Of a stretch of 28,929 bases of DNA, positions 22,309 through 28,929 are shown in pieces. The position numbers and the translations under genes are program-made. The notes beneath the pieces are model-generated. The model did not search any database and was not told the DNA's origin. It was given only the letters and a program-made list of their open reading frames with translations. The stretch spans positions 1-28,929 of the forward strand of contig CAMLKF010000018.1 in NCBI GenBank assembly GCA_946480575.1. The letters are read 5' to 3'. The first letter of the stretch is position 1. Each line of letters opens with the position of its first letter. This stretch comes from an uncultured Nitrososphaera sp. (GTDB lineage: Archaea > Thermoproteota > Nitrososphaeria > Nitrososphaerales > Nitrososphaeraceae).

Positions 22309-23077
22309 CGAAGAAGGAGCACAGTTTCAAGGCTAAAAAGTCTTGCACCTTGACAGATGAGCAAGAGTGGCAGGACTCAACTTCCCGCTATTAGTGTGCG
22401 TGTCATCGTGGCACGGTCGGTCAGATGCCTCCATAAAGGGCAATAGAACTGTTATGGGCTCACAGAATATGACTTTAACCATCGCTTCGCCGAATACTTG
22501 CCAGAATGGTGGATAGCCGGTGTAATCCCACTAGAGAAATATGCTGTTTGTGATAGGTCCACTAGGCATAAGTGATGATTAGAGATCAAGAGCTGTAAGC
22601 TGCCTAGAACACTAGAAAAGAAGAAATGCTGCACATACCAGACACCACCATTATTGGATAGACACAAAGCTAGTTATGCAGCAGAGGGATTTGACAGAAT
22701 TGACAGAGATTGTGGCATGTGAAATTGCAATTGCTGATAGCCAACACGATAGTAAAACTAGAAGCAACGGCGCAAGCATCGTTGTCAGTGAGCACTACTA
22801 GAAAACTGAGAAAAATCGTTTCAATGATTGAAATTCCCTGATGTTTGACGTCGAGTTTGCATAGATTCCATAATGATTGAAGTGGTGGCAAGACTTTTTA
22901 TATATGCATATCAATCATAAGAAATTAGGTACAGACAACGACTAATTGTTTACTCTAGAGACTGCACCCAATTAGATGTCTTAAAAAAAGCATTTCCTAA
23001 GTATGTAACCTGCCATGGTTAATCAATCAATAAATCCTGTGCTTTTTATGTCTTGCACACTGATGTCAAAAGAAAAA
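22309..23077. other. AT-rich gene-free stretch
   Basis: No frame in either strand has a convincing coding composition. Short runs such as RFAEYLPEWWIAGVIPLEKY (plus strand, near 22480-22540) look protein-like but are quickly interrupted, so a very old remnant cannot be excluded. A strong TATA-like TTTTTATATATGC sits at about 22893-22905 without an obvious gene at leaderless distance. The base composition is visibly more AT-rich than the housekeeping genes, as often seen in transferred or decaying DNA. Confidence 0.5.
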
Positions 23078-23236
23078 ATGAAACACACCATTCAAAACAG
23101 GCTTCTTGCAGTAGGTATCGCCAGCATATTGGCACTTGGTCTGACAACAATAGCAGTCCCGGCAGCATTTGCAACCGACAACAATCATGACAATCATGAC
23201 AATCATGACAACGGCGACGACAAACATGATGATTAA
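23078..23236 (+). CDS. Tiny exported His/Asp-rich protein
   Basis: From the ATG at 23078 a signal peptide is clear: basic MKHTIQNR, hydrophobic LLAVGIASILALGLTTIAV and the cleavage-like PAAFA. The mature part is only about 20 residues, built of NHD repeats and DDKHDD, a likely metal-binding peptide. A TTTTTATG box near 23044-23050 lies about 30 bases upstream; earlier in-frame ATGs at 23015 and 23063 are less well placed. After the TAA the same frame continues with similar residues (NDDGHNYERSVTT) for about 48 codons, so the gene may have been truncated by a nonsense mutation. Confidence 0.55.
   Translation: MKHTIQNRLLAVGIASILALGLTTIAVPAAFATDNNHDNHDNHDNGDDKHDD
23182..23208 (+). repeat. Three exact copies of a 9-base repeat
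   Basis: CAATCATGA is repeated three times head to tail and encodes the NHD repeats of the exported peptide. In-frame 9-base units can expand or contract without breaking the frame. Confidence 0.85.
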
Positions 23237-23253
23237 AACGATGATGGCCACAA

Positions 23254-23517
23254 TTACGAGCGCAGCGTCACAACAAAAAACATGAGAGAGGAAGAAGCAG
23301 CATATGCAATAGGCAAGATCGGTATGGTTGAAAGATCATCATGCCAAACCATTCTCTCCTTTTTTGACTCCGTCATAACTTGATTTAATATTATCAATGG
23401 AAAAAGCAAGATGAACAAGTAGATAGTAGTAGGCAGCCACATCAGGCGAATTGCAATATAATAGAAAATCAGTCGATTTTGCAACAGAACTTGCGGATAA
23501 GTTTGCGCTGCAAACAC
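23254..23517 (-). CDS. Doubtful small membrane protein
   Basis: A frame of up to 87 codons from a GTG at 23517 contains two hydrophobic stretches (TIYLFILLFPLIILNQV, and IPILPIAYAASSSLMFFVV) around a charged loop (TESKKERMVWHDD). An internal ATG at 23445 would give 63 residues. It overlaps the possible read-through extension of the exported His/Asp-rich protein on the other strand, and AT-rich DNA tends to give hydrophobic frames by chance, so this may be spurious. The remaining DNA from 23518 to 23628 shows no gene. Confidence 0.25.
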   Translation of the reverse strand: MFAAQTYPQVLLQNRLIFYYIAIRLMWLPTTIYLFILLFPLIILNQVMTESKKERMVWHDDLSTIPILPIAYAASSSLMFFVVTLRS

Positions 23518-23628
23518 GGTTTTTAGGAGGATGACCTACTGTAAGCCGGTTGCTTTTGCTGCATCGCGGTTGCTGTCAATAGTTTCTAATCTTCATTGTG
23601 TCCAGCTAAGGTAATTACAAACGCAATC

Positions 23629-23952
23629 TCAATTACCAATCCTGCTATAACTGGTCTGCTGTCTTCCGATGCTACTATCTATCTCCCATGTTTCTAGAAG
23701 GATCGTGTAGCAGACGCGCTCGCCTTCGACAGAGATCAGCAGGAGGCCGCTCTTTACCTCGAGCTCGCGTTCGGTGGTGACGTTGCTCTGCTGTTGCGTT
23801 ACCACCTGAATGCGGTCGTCCTAAGGTTCTCGCCAGTCTCGCTGTCTGTCACAATGCCAGCTCCCCTTGCCAACTTGAATCCCATCAGCCTATGCGGCAG
23901 AGTCCAGCTCTATGACAATTGCACGCGTTCCTTGACTAAGAAGATTCTCCAC
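23629..23952 (-). pseudogene. Small conserved-looking gene with two frameshifts
   Basis: On the minus strand three segments in successive frames make one sensible protein. A GTG at 23952 opens VENLLSQGTRAIVIELDSAA up to a stop at 23890. The next frame gives LMGFKLARGAGIVTDSETGE and NLRTT. The third gives RIQVVTQQQSNVTTERELEV, then KSGLLLISVEGERVCYTILL and ETWEID, ending in TGA at 23629-23631. A TATA-like GTATATCATTATA lies just upstream. About 108 codons in all. I do not know the family, but the alternating hydrophobic/charged pattern is that of a beta-rich soluble protein. Two indels suggest decay. Confidence 0.7.
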
Positions 23953-24166
23953 CCGCCTAGGCGCTATAATGATATACGTCTGGCTAACGAGAAAATGAGA
24001 ATATACATAGGTGCAAGCGATGTAAAATTCGATCTTCTTCTTTCCTTTGCGACGTTGAAGAGTATGCATACTAATGCAACAGGCCACGGCGACACCTAGG
24101 TCGTATCAGATGGCGCGTAAGGGCCGGAAAACTGCTGACCTGACCGACCCTGCATCAATCATCTAC

Positions 24167-24934
24167 TCACACGAAATAGCCCGCGTACCTGGCCTTGCCT
24201 ATCATCCTGCCGTTTTCCTTATCGCGAAAGATGGCAGTAGAGTCCTTTGGCACCAGACCTTCCGGCCTCACGAGGTGGGGCGTGCCGTAGATGCTGGCAA
24301 GGACGTACTCGTAGCGCCACAGCAAATACCGGTCTTGATCAGTCATCAGGCCCTTAACCGGCACCGATGGCTCAGAGTGGCCACCTTCAAGCAGGGGGTT
24401 GTCGTGCCACACCGGGTACTTGGACCATTCCGAGTCGAGCGACTCGGGCCTGTTTCTGGCAAAGAGCAGCGACGGCCTGTATGCCACTATTATGCTAAAT
24501 GCCACCATAGACGCTCCGAGGAAAAAGTGCATATTGGCAGCTGTTGCCACTGTCCCCGGCGAATACAGCATCCACGTAATCCGGGTATCTCCAAAGTATG
24601 CCTCGCCCGGCTCGGGAGTCGAGTAATACGGCAGAATTATCGAGTTGTGGATTAGGACAATGCCCAGTACACATATGATAAGGGGCATCAGTCCCTTCGA
24701 TACCACCGACAGGGCAATAAATGCGACGAGCACTATCGCGCTTGCCTGAACGACGTTTACGATTATTGGGTTGACGACTTGGAAGGTCGAGGTGAAAAGG
24801 TACATGAAGAACAAGAGCGTGATGCAAACGATGTCAAGCGCAAACAGCCTTGACTGGTTGCGGTAGAACCAAGGATACATTCTGCTCAAAGCTGCTTTCC
24901 TTGTGCCCTGTGGAGCAGAAAATCCTGTTGCCAT
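24167..24934 (-). CDS. Four-helix membrane protein with C-terminal soluble domain
   Basis: Unknown function. Hydrophobic helices lie at about residues 29-52, 57-78, 82-102 and 133-152 (for example RLFALDIVCITLLFFMYLF, GLMPLIICVLGIVLIHNSII). About 100 mostly polar residues follow, with SEWSKYPVWHDNPLLEGGHS and TDQDRYLLWRYEYVLASIYG. The pattern suggests a conserved archaeal membrane protein; no transport or catalytic motif is evident. The ATG at 24934 is used, but an AT-rich TATA-like box only 8-18 bases before it suggests that the real start could be the ATG at 24880 (MYPWFYRNQ). Divergent from the coiled-coil gene. Confidence 0.75.
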   Translation of the reverse strand: MATGFSAPQGTRKAALSRMYPWFYRNQSRLFALDIVCITLLFFMYLFTSTFQVVNPIIVNVVQASAIVLVAFIALSVVSKGLMPLIICVLGIVLIHNSIILPYYSTPEPGEAYFGDTRITWMLYSPGTVATAANMHFFLGASMVAFSIIVAYRPSLLFARNRPESLDSEWSKYPVWHDNPLLEGGHSEPSVPVKGLMTDQDRYLLWRYEYVLASIYGTPHLVRPEGLVPKDSTAIFRDKENGRMIGKARYAGYFV

Positions 24935-25019
24935 GGCACAATATATAATGAGTAGCTGCGCATTAAGCGTTACGCGATCGGAAGGTTTTTTGAGTCAGTC
25001 GGCGAGAAACTATACCATA

Positions 25020-26312
25020 GTGCCTCCGTTCGGGCTTTTCAAGAAGAAGGAAGGCAATGCGCCGCCAGACGTGCAGGCGGTTTCTGCGCCTGCTGCAGGT
25101 GCTCTATCCATACAGCAGGCCCAGGAGCTTTTGCGGCAGATCGAATCGGCAAGAGCAAAAGAGCTGGCGGCCCGCCTTGTGAAGGTAAAAGAGTCCGCTG
25201 CGCAGTCCCTCAGAATTATAGACAAGATAGCAGGCGACATGGAGCGTGAAAAGATCAAGCTGGAGGGCCTCGAGCAGAGGCTCAAGTCGGTGGTTGAAAA
25301 CTCCAGAAGGACGGTGGTGGCGTCGCTCAGGCGCGAAGTGTCGTCCGAGCTTCCACTGCCCCAGTCCGCAAATGACGCCAGAAAGTTCAAGGAAAGGTTT
25401 GAAACGATGATGAAGCGCTTTGGAGAGGTCAGCGGCTCGCACGGCAGGACGCTCAACAGCTTTATGAAAAAGCACGCCAGCAGGATGAAGGACGAGTTTG
25501 AAGCGCTGACGAAACTGCTGAACGAAACAAAGGAGATAATGTCAGGGTTCGATCAAAAGCGTGAGCCGCTTGTGAAATGCAGCGGCATACTGAACACGGC
25601 CTCGCAAAAGGCGTCGTCCATCAAGTCTAGCGAGGCGTACCTGCAGAGCGCGGAAAAAGAGGCTGTAGGTGTTGAAGGTGAGCTCGAAAGGCTAAAGGGC
25701 GAACTGGCCGCGCTGAAGGAGTCGGCGGAATTTGGACAGGCGTCTGCAATTGCGCAAAAGGTTGCCGAGGCCGAAAGGCAGCAGGAGCAGCTTCGCTCCG
25801 AAGTGCACGACCTCTTTTCCCACGCCTCCCGGGCGTTTACAAAGTATTCGTATGGCGTTTCGAGAGAAACTGAAGCGCGCCTGCGGATGATGTCTGACGA
25901 GCCCTGGAAGGTGCTATACGAAAACGACATATTGCTGTACTCTTCGCTCCTGCTTGAGATCCGCAAGTCGATAGGCTCTGGCAACATCCAGCTGAAAGAT
26001 TCTGACAGAATGCTGCAATACCTTGACGCCATAGTGGAGTCGTTGCCGGAGCTTCATGGAAGGGCGCAGCACATAAAGGAACAGATCGATTCCCTGCGGC
26101 AGGGCGACAGCAGCGGCAGCGCCGTGCTCCTGGCCGCAGAGATGGAAGAAAAGGCCGTTCAGCTTGCCGAAGAGCTGGGAAGGATCAGGCAGGTTCAGGA
26201 GCAGCAGAGGCGCCAGATAGCAGAAAAAAGCGCAGAGGTGGACTCGCTGCTAAAGGAAGCCAGCGGGATCCTATACGAGCTAACAGGCCAGAGGTATTCA
26301 ATCCAGTACTAG
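25020..26312 (+). CDS. Large coiled-coil protein
   Basis: About 430 residues, nearly all helical. It begins PPFGLFKKKEG, followed by a short Ala/Pro linker and long heptad-like stretches (ELLRQIESARAKELAARLVK, DMEREKIKLEGLEQRLKSVV, EAVGVEGELERLKGELAALK, MEEKAVQLAEELGRIRQVQE). A less regular centre (EPWKVLYENDILLYSSLLLE) may be a globular hinge. No membrane helix, no ATPase motifs, so not an SMC protein. Roles in cell shape, division or chromosome structure are possible but not shown. The GTG at 25020 is chosen because FGLFKKKEG just after it looks like a native N-terminus, and the preceding 39 codons overlap the divergent gene's start and promoter. Confidence 0.75.
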   Translation: MPPFGLFKKKEGNAPPDVQAVSAPAAGALSIQQAQELLRQIESARAKELAARLVKVKESAAQSLRIIDKIAGDMEREKIKLEGLEQRLKSVVENSRRTVVASLRREVSSELPLPQSANDARKFKERFETMMKRFGEVSGSHGRTLNSFMKKHASRMKDEFEALTKLLNETKEIMSGFDQKREPLVKCSGILNTASQKASSIKSSEAYLQSAEKEAVGVEGELERLKGELAALKESAEFGQASAIAQKVAEAERQQEQLRSEVHDLFSHASRAFTKYSYGVSRETEARLRMMSDEPWKVLYENDILLYSSLLLEIRKSIGSGNIQLKDSDRMLQYLDAIVESLPELHGRAQHIKEQIDSLRQGDSSGSAVLLAAEMEEKAVQLAEELGRIRQVQEQQRRQIAEKSAEVDSLLKEASGILYELTGQRYSIQY

Positions 26313-27082
26313 CTAGCTGGCTGCATCATAAGCCTCGTCTATGACCCGATCAAAAGTCAAGTACGGGTGGGCACCTCTGAGGAATTTTGGAGTCTCACCT
26401 TCCGTCAGGACGATAAAGCTGGAAGGCGCGTCAAACCCTATCTGTCGGGCAAGGTTGTAGCTGTCCACAACAAGGCCGGCGTACCTGCCCAAATCCACGC
26501 ACCTGGGAAAGCTGTCCATGTCGGCTGTGCCACTGTCAGCGGCAAAAACTGCTTTATATGCTGTCTTTGTTTAACCAGCTGGCGGTGTCTTGTCTTCCAG
26601 ATGGTTATTGTAAAGGTAACCGATGGTGCTGTACACATACTTTGTTATTATACTCCCAGTATTTGCCCTGGTCGGCTGCACAGTAAGATGCCTCCGCGGC
26701 TATTAAAGAAGCCCTGTCGCTAAGGTCATTTATAGGATAGTCCTTGAACAAGAACCTGACCTTTCCCGTGTCCACATAGTTGGCAATAGCTGGTCCTTGG
26801 TATTTTCATGGAATCTTATCCACTAGGTGCACTGGTAATGGCGAAATTCCACTATCGTTACCTTGGCGTCAGAGCTTCCAAGTGCAGGAGCGCTCTAGAA
26901 CGCGAGAGGAACTTCATAGTTATTTCTTCAGCGCTGTCGTCTTCTTGGCTCGCAGTGGCAGCAGGAGGTTGGGGCGTCATTGCGTTGGTAGAATAGAGAT
27001 CTGCCGCGCTTCCGGCCGCAAGGATTGCTGCCGCAACGACGGCAATGATGCCGATTTTCTTGCTGCTGTTATTTTTTGGCAT
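26313..27082 (-). pseudogene. DsbA-like thiol-disulfide oxidoreductase, multiply broken
   Basis: On the minus strand a DsbA/thioredoxin-fold protein can be followed through several frames. Signal anchor: KKIGIIAVVAAAILAAGSA. Thioredoxin start: SDAKVTIVEFRHYQC, after which the active-site CxxC is ruined by an in-frame TAG (C-T-stop-W). Then IANYVDTGKVRFLFKDYPIN, RASLIAAEASYCAADQGKYW and EYNNKV in another frame, a further shift through YSTIGYLYNNHLEDKTPP, and finally DMDSFPRCVDLGRYAGLVVD, NLARQIGFDAPSSFIVLTEG and FLRGAHPYLTFDRVIDEAYD to the stop. The cis-Pro region is FDAPSS rather than the expected TPS. At least three frameshifts plus a stop. It lies eight bases after the 57-residue membrane protein, as if once co-transcribed. 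Confidence 0.88.
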
Positions 27083-27090
27083 GATTTAAT

Positions 27091-27264
27091 TTATCTCCAA
27101 AAGACTGAAACGACGCCTAGGCCGGCTATGCACAGCCCGCCGTATGCCACAAACGGGATCCCGAGAAAGTAGCCAAGCACCGTGACGCCAATGCCGCTTG
27201 CAATGGTTATTGCTTCGCCAACTCTTCTCTGGTTTTTCAGGAAGCGCCTCTGGTTCCTCCGCAT
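27091..27264 (-). CDS. 57-residue membrane protein
   Basis: A short but convincing gene. A basic N-terminus MRRNQRRFLKNQRR precedes two hydrophobic helices, AITIASGIGVTVLGYFLG and VAYGGLCIAGLGVVSVF, joined by a tight IPF turn and ending in WR. The basic end should stay in the cytoplasm (positive-inside rule). It sits between the tandem membrane paralogues and the DsbA-like pseudogene on the same strand. A TTTTATAA box at about 27287-27294 lies some 27 bases upstream. Function unknown; it could be an accessory subunit or chaperone-like helper of a membrane complex. Confidence 0.7.
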   Translation of the reverse strand: MRRNQRRFLKNQRRVGEAITIASGIGVTVLGYFLGIPFVAYGGLCIAGLGVVSVFWR

Positions 27265-27289
27265 CAACACTGTTGAATTAGCAATAGTT

Positions 27290-27898
27290 TTATAAAATTA
27301 CCTGTTGATGCCTGCGCATATATGCTTCAGAGAGCAACCTTGTCAGAATGAGCACCAAGAGCCCGTAGAACATGTTAAACGCCAGCGAGCCGGCAATCAC
27401 CCTGTCCATTATGGACAAAAGCTCGTCTGTCGCAATCGACGATACTTCGCCGGTCGGCACTTGCTGCCTGATAAGCTCACTGTCAAGCGAGTTGAGCAGC
27501 GGAAGCATCACCCCGAAAGTGATCGGGAGGAAGAGCGCAAGCCACAGGGCAAACCCCGCCGCAAGGCCATACAGAGGTGCGTACCTAACAGCAGATGCAA
27601 GCGACCTTTTGGACACGACGAATGGTATCGAGATGACAAGGCCGATCACGCTGCCTGCAGCAAGGTGCATCAGCAAGCCAAGCGCGATTGTGTCAACAGT
27701 GTGAGCCTCTGTTTGCAGCGCCACCGATGCAAGCACGAGGTAAAATGTGCCCACCGGCAGGTCTGCGAGCTTTTCCGCGAGCAGGATGAGGGCGCTTATC
27801 GCAAGCGATGAGATCAGACCGGCTGCAAGCCCCGAGCCGGCCACTGCAAGCCGCGGCTTGATCCTCTGCAGCATGCCCACGCTGTCTTTCACTTTCAT
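27290..27898 (-). CDS. Four-helix membrane protein, paralogue A
   Basis: Unknown function, 202 residues. Hydrophobic helices at about 18-42, 69-95, 107-135 and 166-190. It is clearly paralogous to the upstream gene: both have LP(V/I)(G/S)TFY after helix 1, GL(L/H)xHL(A/L)(A/T)G in helix 2, the Y-x-A-(x)n-AG(F/I)A(L/V)WL(A/V)LF(L/V)P(I/V)T motif in helix 3 and F(N/H)M(F/V)(Y/W)G in helix 4. The ATG at 27898 overlaps the stop of paralogue B (ATGA), so the pair is translationally coupled, as expected for subunits of a hetero-oligomer. The longer upstream frame is antisense to the paralogue and is not used. Confidence 0.8.
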   Translation of the reverse strand: MKVKDSVGMLQRIKPRLAVAGSGLAAGLISSLAISALILLAEKLADLPVGTFYLVLASVALQTEAHTVDTIALGLLMHLAAGSVIGLVISIPFVVSKRSLASAVRYAPLYGLAAGFALWLALFLPITFGVMLPLLNSLDSELIRQQVPTGEVSSIATDELLSIMDRVIAGSLAFNMFYGLLVLILTRLLSEAYMRRHQQVIL

Positions 27899-28479
27899 CG
27901 CGGCATGTCTCTTCCTGTTGCGGCCTTGGCGGCACGGAGTGCGCTGATTCTCATGAGCGAGCTTGCGATGTACCCGAATATTGCGCCCCACACCATGTGG
28001 AAGACTATTGCGCTTGTCGCTATCCCTGCGACGAACTGGCTGACGTTTTCAGACAGCATTGTTTCTTGCAGGTTCCCTGGCATCAGCGCGACGACGCGCT
28101 CCAGCGATGGCTGGACCAGCAGTACTGTGACTGGCACAAACAGCACCAGCCACACTGCAATCCCGGCCACTACGCCGGCCGCTGTGGCCTTGTACGGGTT
28201 GGTCATTATCTTCATCCACCGGGCGGAGGTCAGACCAATGATGGCACCCAGCAGAGTACCAGTCAGCAAATGCAGCCCGAAGCCCAGATAAGCAGCAGCG
28301 ATGAAATCTTCGTACCCAAGGCTCATACCCATTATCGAATAAAACGTGCTTATCGGCAGACCCAGTTCAACTTCCGAGGCTGCTATTGCAGTCGAGATCG
28401 ACCACGTGGCGATTATTCCGGCAATTGCTCCGTACTTGACCCCCCTGTATCTTACAGGATCGTAAGATTGCGGTAGCAT
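27895..28479 (-). CDS. Four-helix membrane protein, paralogue B
   Basis: Unknown function, about 194 residues. Helices at about 18-38, 62-86, 99-125 and 150-178 (MGMLPQ numbering), with GFGLHLLTGTLLGAIIGL and AGVVAGIAVWLVLFVPVTV as the most characteristic stretches. Paralogous to the following gene, with conserved His in helices 2 and 4 (LHLL, FHMV) that might bind a metal or haem within the membrane. I prefer the ATG at 28479: a TATA-like AAAATATTAC at 28498-28508 is about 24 bases before it, giving a leaderless message; a GTG at 28485 is the alternative. First gene of the unit. Confidence 0.8.
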   Translation of the reverse strand: MLPQSYDPVRYRGVKYGAIAGIIATWSISTAIAASEVELGLPISTFYSIMGMSLGYEDFIAAAYLGFGLHLLTGTLLGAIIGLTSARWMKIMTNPYKATAAGVVAGIAVWLVLFVPVTVLLVQPSLERVVALMPGNLQETMLSENVSQFVAGIATSAIVFHMVWGAIFGYIASSLMRISALRAAKAATGRDMPR

Positions 28480-28497
28480 ACCCACTATACTGCAATG

Positions 28498-28508
28498 TAA
28501 TATTTTTG
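28498..28508 (-). promoter_or_regulatory. TATA box of the tandem membrane-protein unit
   Basis: AAAAATATTAC on the minus strand, centred about 24 bases from the ATG at 28479. The stretch 28509-28617 is very AT-rich and carries no gene that I can see. Confidence 0.5.
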
Positions 28509-28617
28509 CTTTTCAGTTATTGCTGTTGTATGATGTATCTTTAATGTTAAAGAAGCTAAATAAAATATTAAAAAATTCTAAAAACATTCAAATTTATCTA
28601 TCTGTGGGAGGTATATA

Positions 28618-28929
28618 CTATACTTTGCTTTCATAATCTTCAAGCGTTGGCTTTTCCTCTTCGCTCATGCCCATACTTGAGCTGCATGTTTTTTGCAGTT
28701 ACACGCGCTTGGCGATATAACCACGGCATCCTCGGCCTTGAAGTCCGCCAAGACAGACTTGCGGATGAGAGTCAGCGTTTCGTGCGCCTTGTCCAAGGTC
28801 ATGATCCTGTCAAGCTCGATGGGCACTTGGGCTGAACAGCTCTGCCCAAGCGGCCTGAGCAGGATCTTTCCCCAGCACCTTGAACTTGCCTTCTATGTGC
28901 TGTGTCATCTCATGCTGGAGCTCTGGATT
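28618..28929 (-). pseudogene. Frameshifted gene running off the window
   Basis: Three minus-strand frames join into one protein. NPELQHEMTQHIEGKFKVLG then KDPAQAAWAELFSPS enters from the right edge; the next frame continues QVPIELDRIMTLDKAHETLT, LIRKSVLADFKAEDAVVISP and SACNCKKHA; a last frame gives CSSSMGMSEEEKPTLEDYES ending KV and TAG at 28618-28620. The original end would have been SACNCKKHACSSSMGMSEEE, a cysteine-rich segment that could bind metal. I do not recognise the family. At least two indels near 28830 and 28690. Confidence 0.65.

Noticed and set aside
1..28929. CRISPR array or insertion sequence
   Set aside because: No regularly spaced direct repeats of suitable length, no cas genes, and no transposase motifs or terminal inverted repeats were found.

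Overview
The window looks like the chromosome of an ammonia-oxidising archaeon, most likely of the Nitrososphaera type (Thaumarchaeota/Nitrososphaerota). Archaeal information-processing genes are present: aIF1/SUI1, Sec61-beta, L40e, Nip7, Tsr3 and a DUF2070 protein. So are F420 genes cofD-cofC and an NAD-linked 3-hydroxyacyl-CoA dehydrogenase of the kind used in the thaumarchaeal 3-hydroxypropionate/4-hydroxybutyrate cycle. Promoters are archaeal: a TATA-like box lies about 22-33 bases before many start codons, so many messages are probably leaderless, and GTG and TTG starts are common. The genus assignment is an inference from gene content and style, not from a database search.

Layout. 1-3.4 kb: an unknown protein cut by the window edge, aIF1, a zinc-ribbon autoantigen-like protein, Sec61-beta and DUF2070. 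3.4-4.5 kb: a winged-helix/PD-(D/E)XK nuclease-like protein and a gene remnant. 4.5-6.1 kb: the cofD-cofC operon. 6.1-9.5 kb: a secreted, membrane-anchored protein, a broken small HTH gene behind a 14-base palindrome, and a unit of a membrane-anchored protein, an NSUN-type RNA m5C methyltransferase and Nip7. 9.5-12.7 kb: a C2H2-like protein, a decayed receiver gene, a Dam-family methylase, a PRC-barrel protein and an intact receiver protein. 12.7-14.0 kb: AT-rich and gene-poor, with one HEAT-like/charged protein. 14.0-16.6 kb: Tsr3, an XPB-like helicase ending in a PIP-box-like peptide, and a convergent conserved protein. 16.6-20.8 kb: hydroxyacyl-CoA dehydrogenase, a strong candidate structured RNA, a SLOG/TIGR00725-like protein, a phosphoribosyltransferase, S-adenosylhomocysteine hydrolase and tRNA-Val(CAC). 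20.8-22.3 kb: L40e, a cupin and two tandem paralogues, one with a CxxCH motif. 22.3-24.1 kb: AT-rich, with little but a tiny His/Asp-rich exported protein and a frameshifted gene. 24.1-28.9 kb: a membrane protein, a coiled-coil protein, a wrecked DsbA-like gene, a 57-residue membrane protein, two tandem paralogous four-helix membrane proteins and a frameshifted gene running off the end.

Two themes stand out. First, the 17.87-18.11 kb interval has its own TATA box, a closing helix and several internal helices, and no convincing ORF; it looks like an RNA gene I could not assign. Second, at least five or six accessory genes are broken by frameshifts or stops while all housekeeping genes are intact. 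That pattern argues for real decay of accessory functions (redox, signalling, regulators) rather than random sequencing error, though raw reads would have to confirm it.
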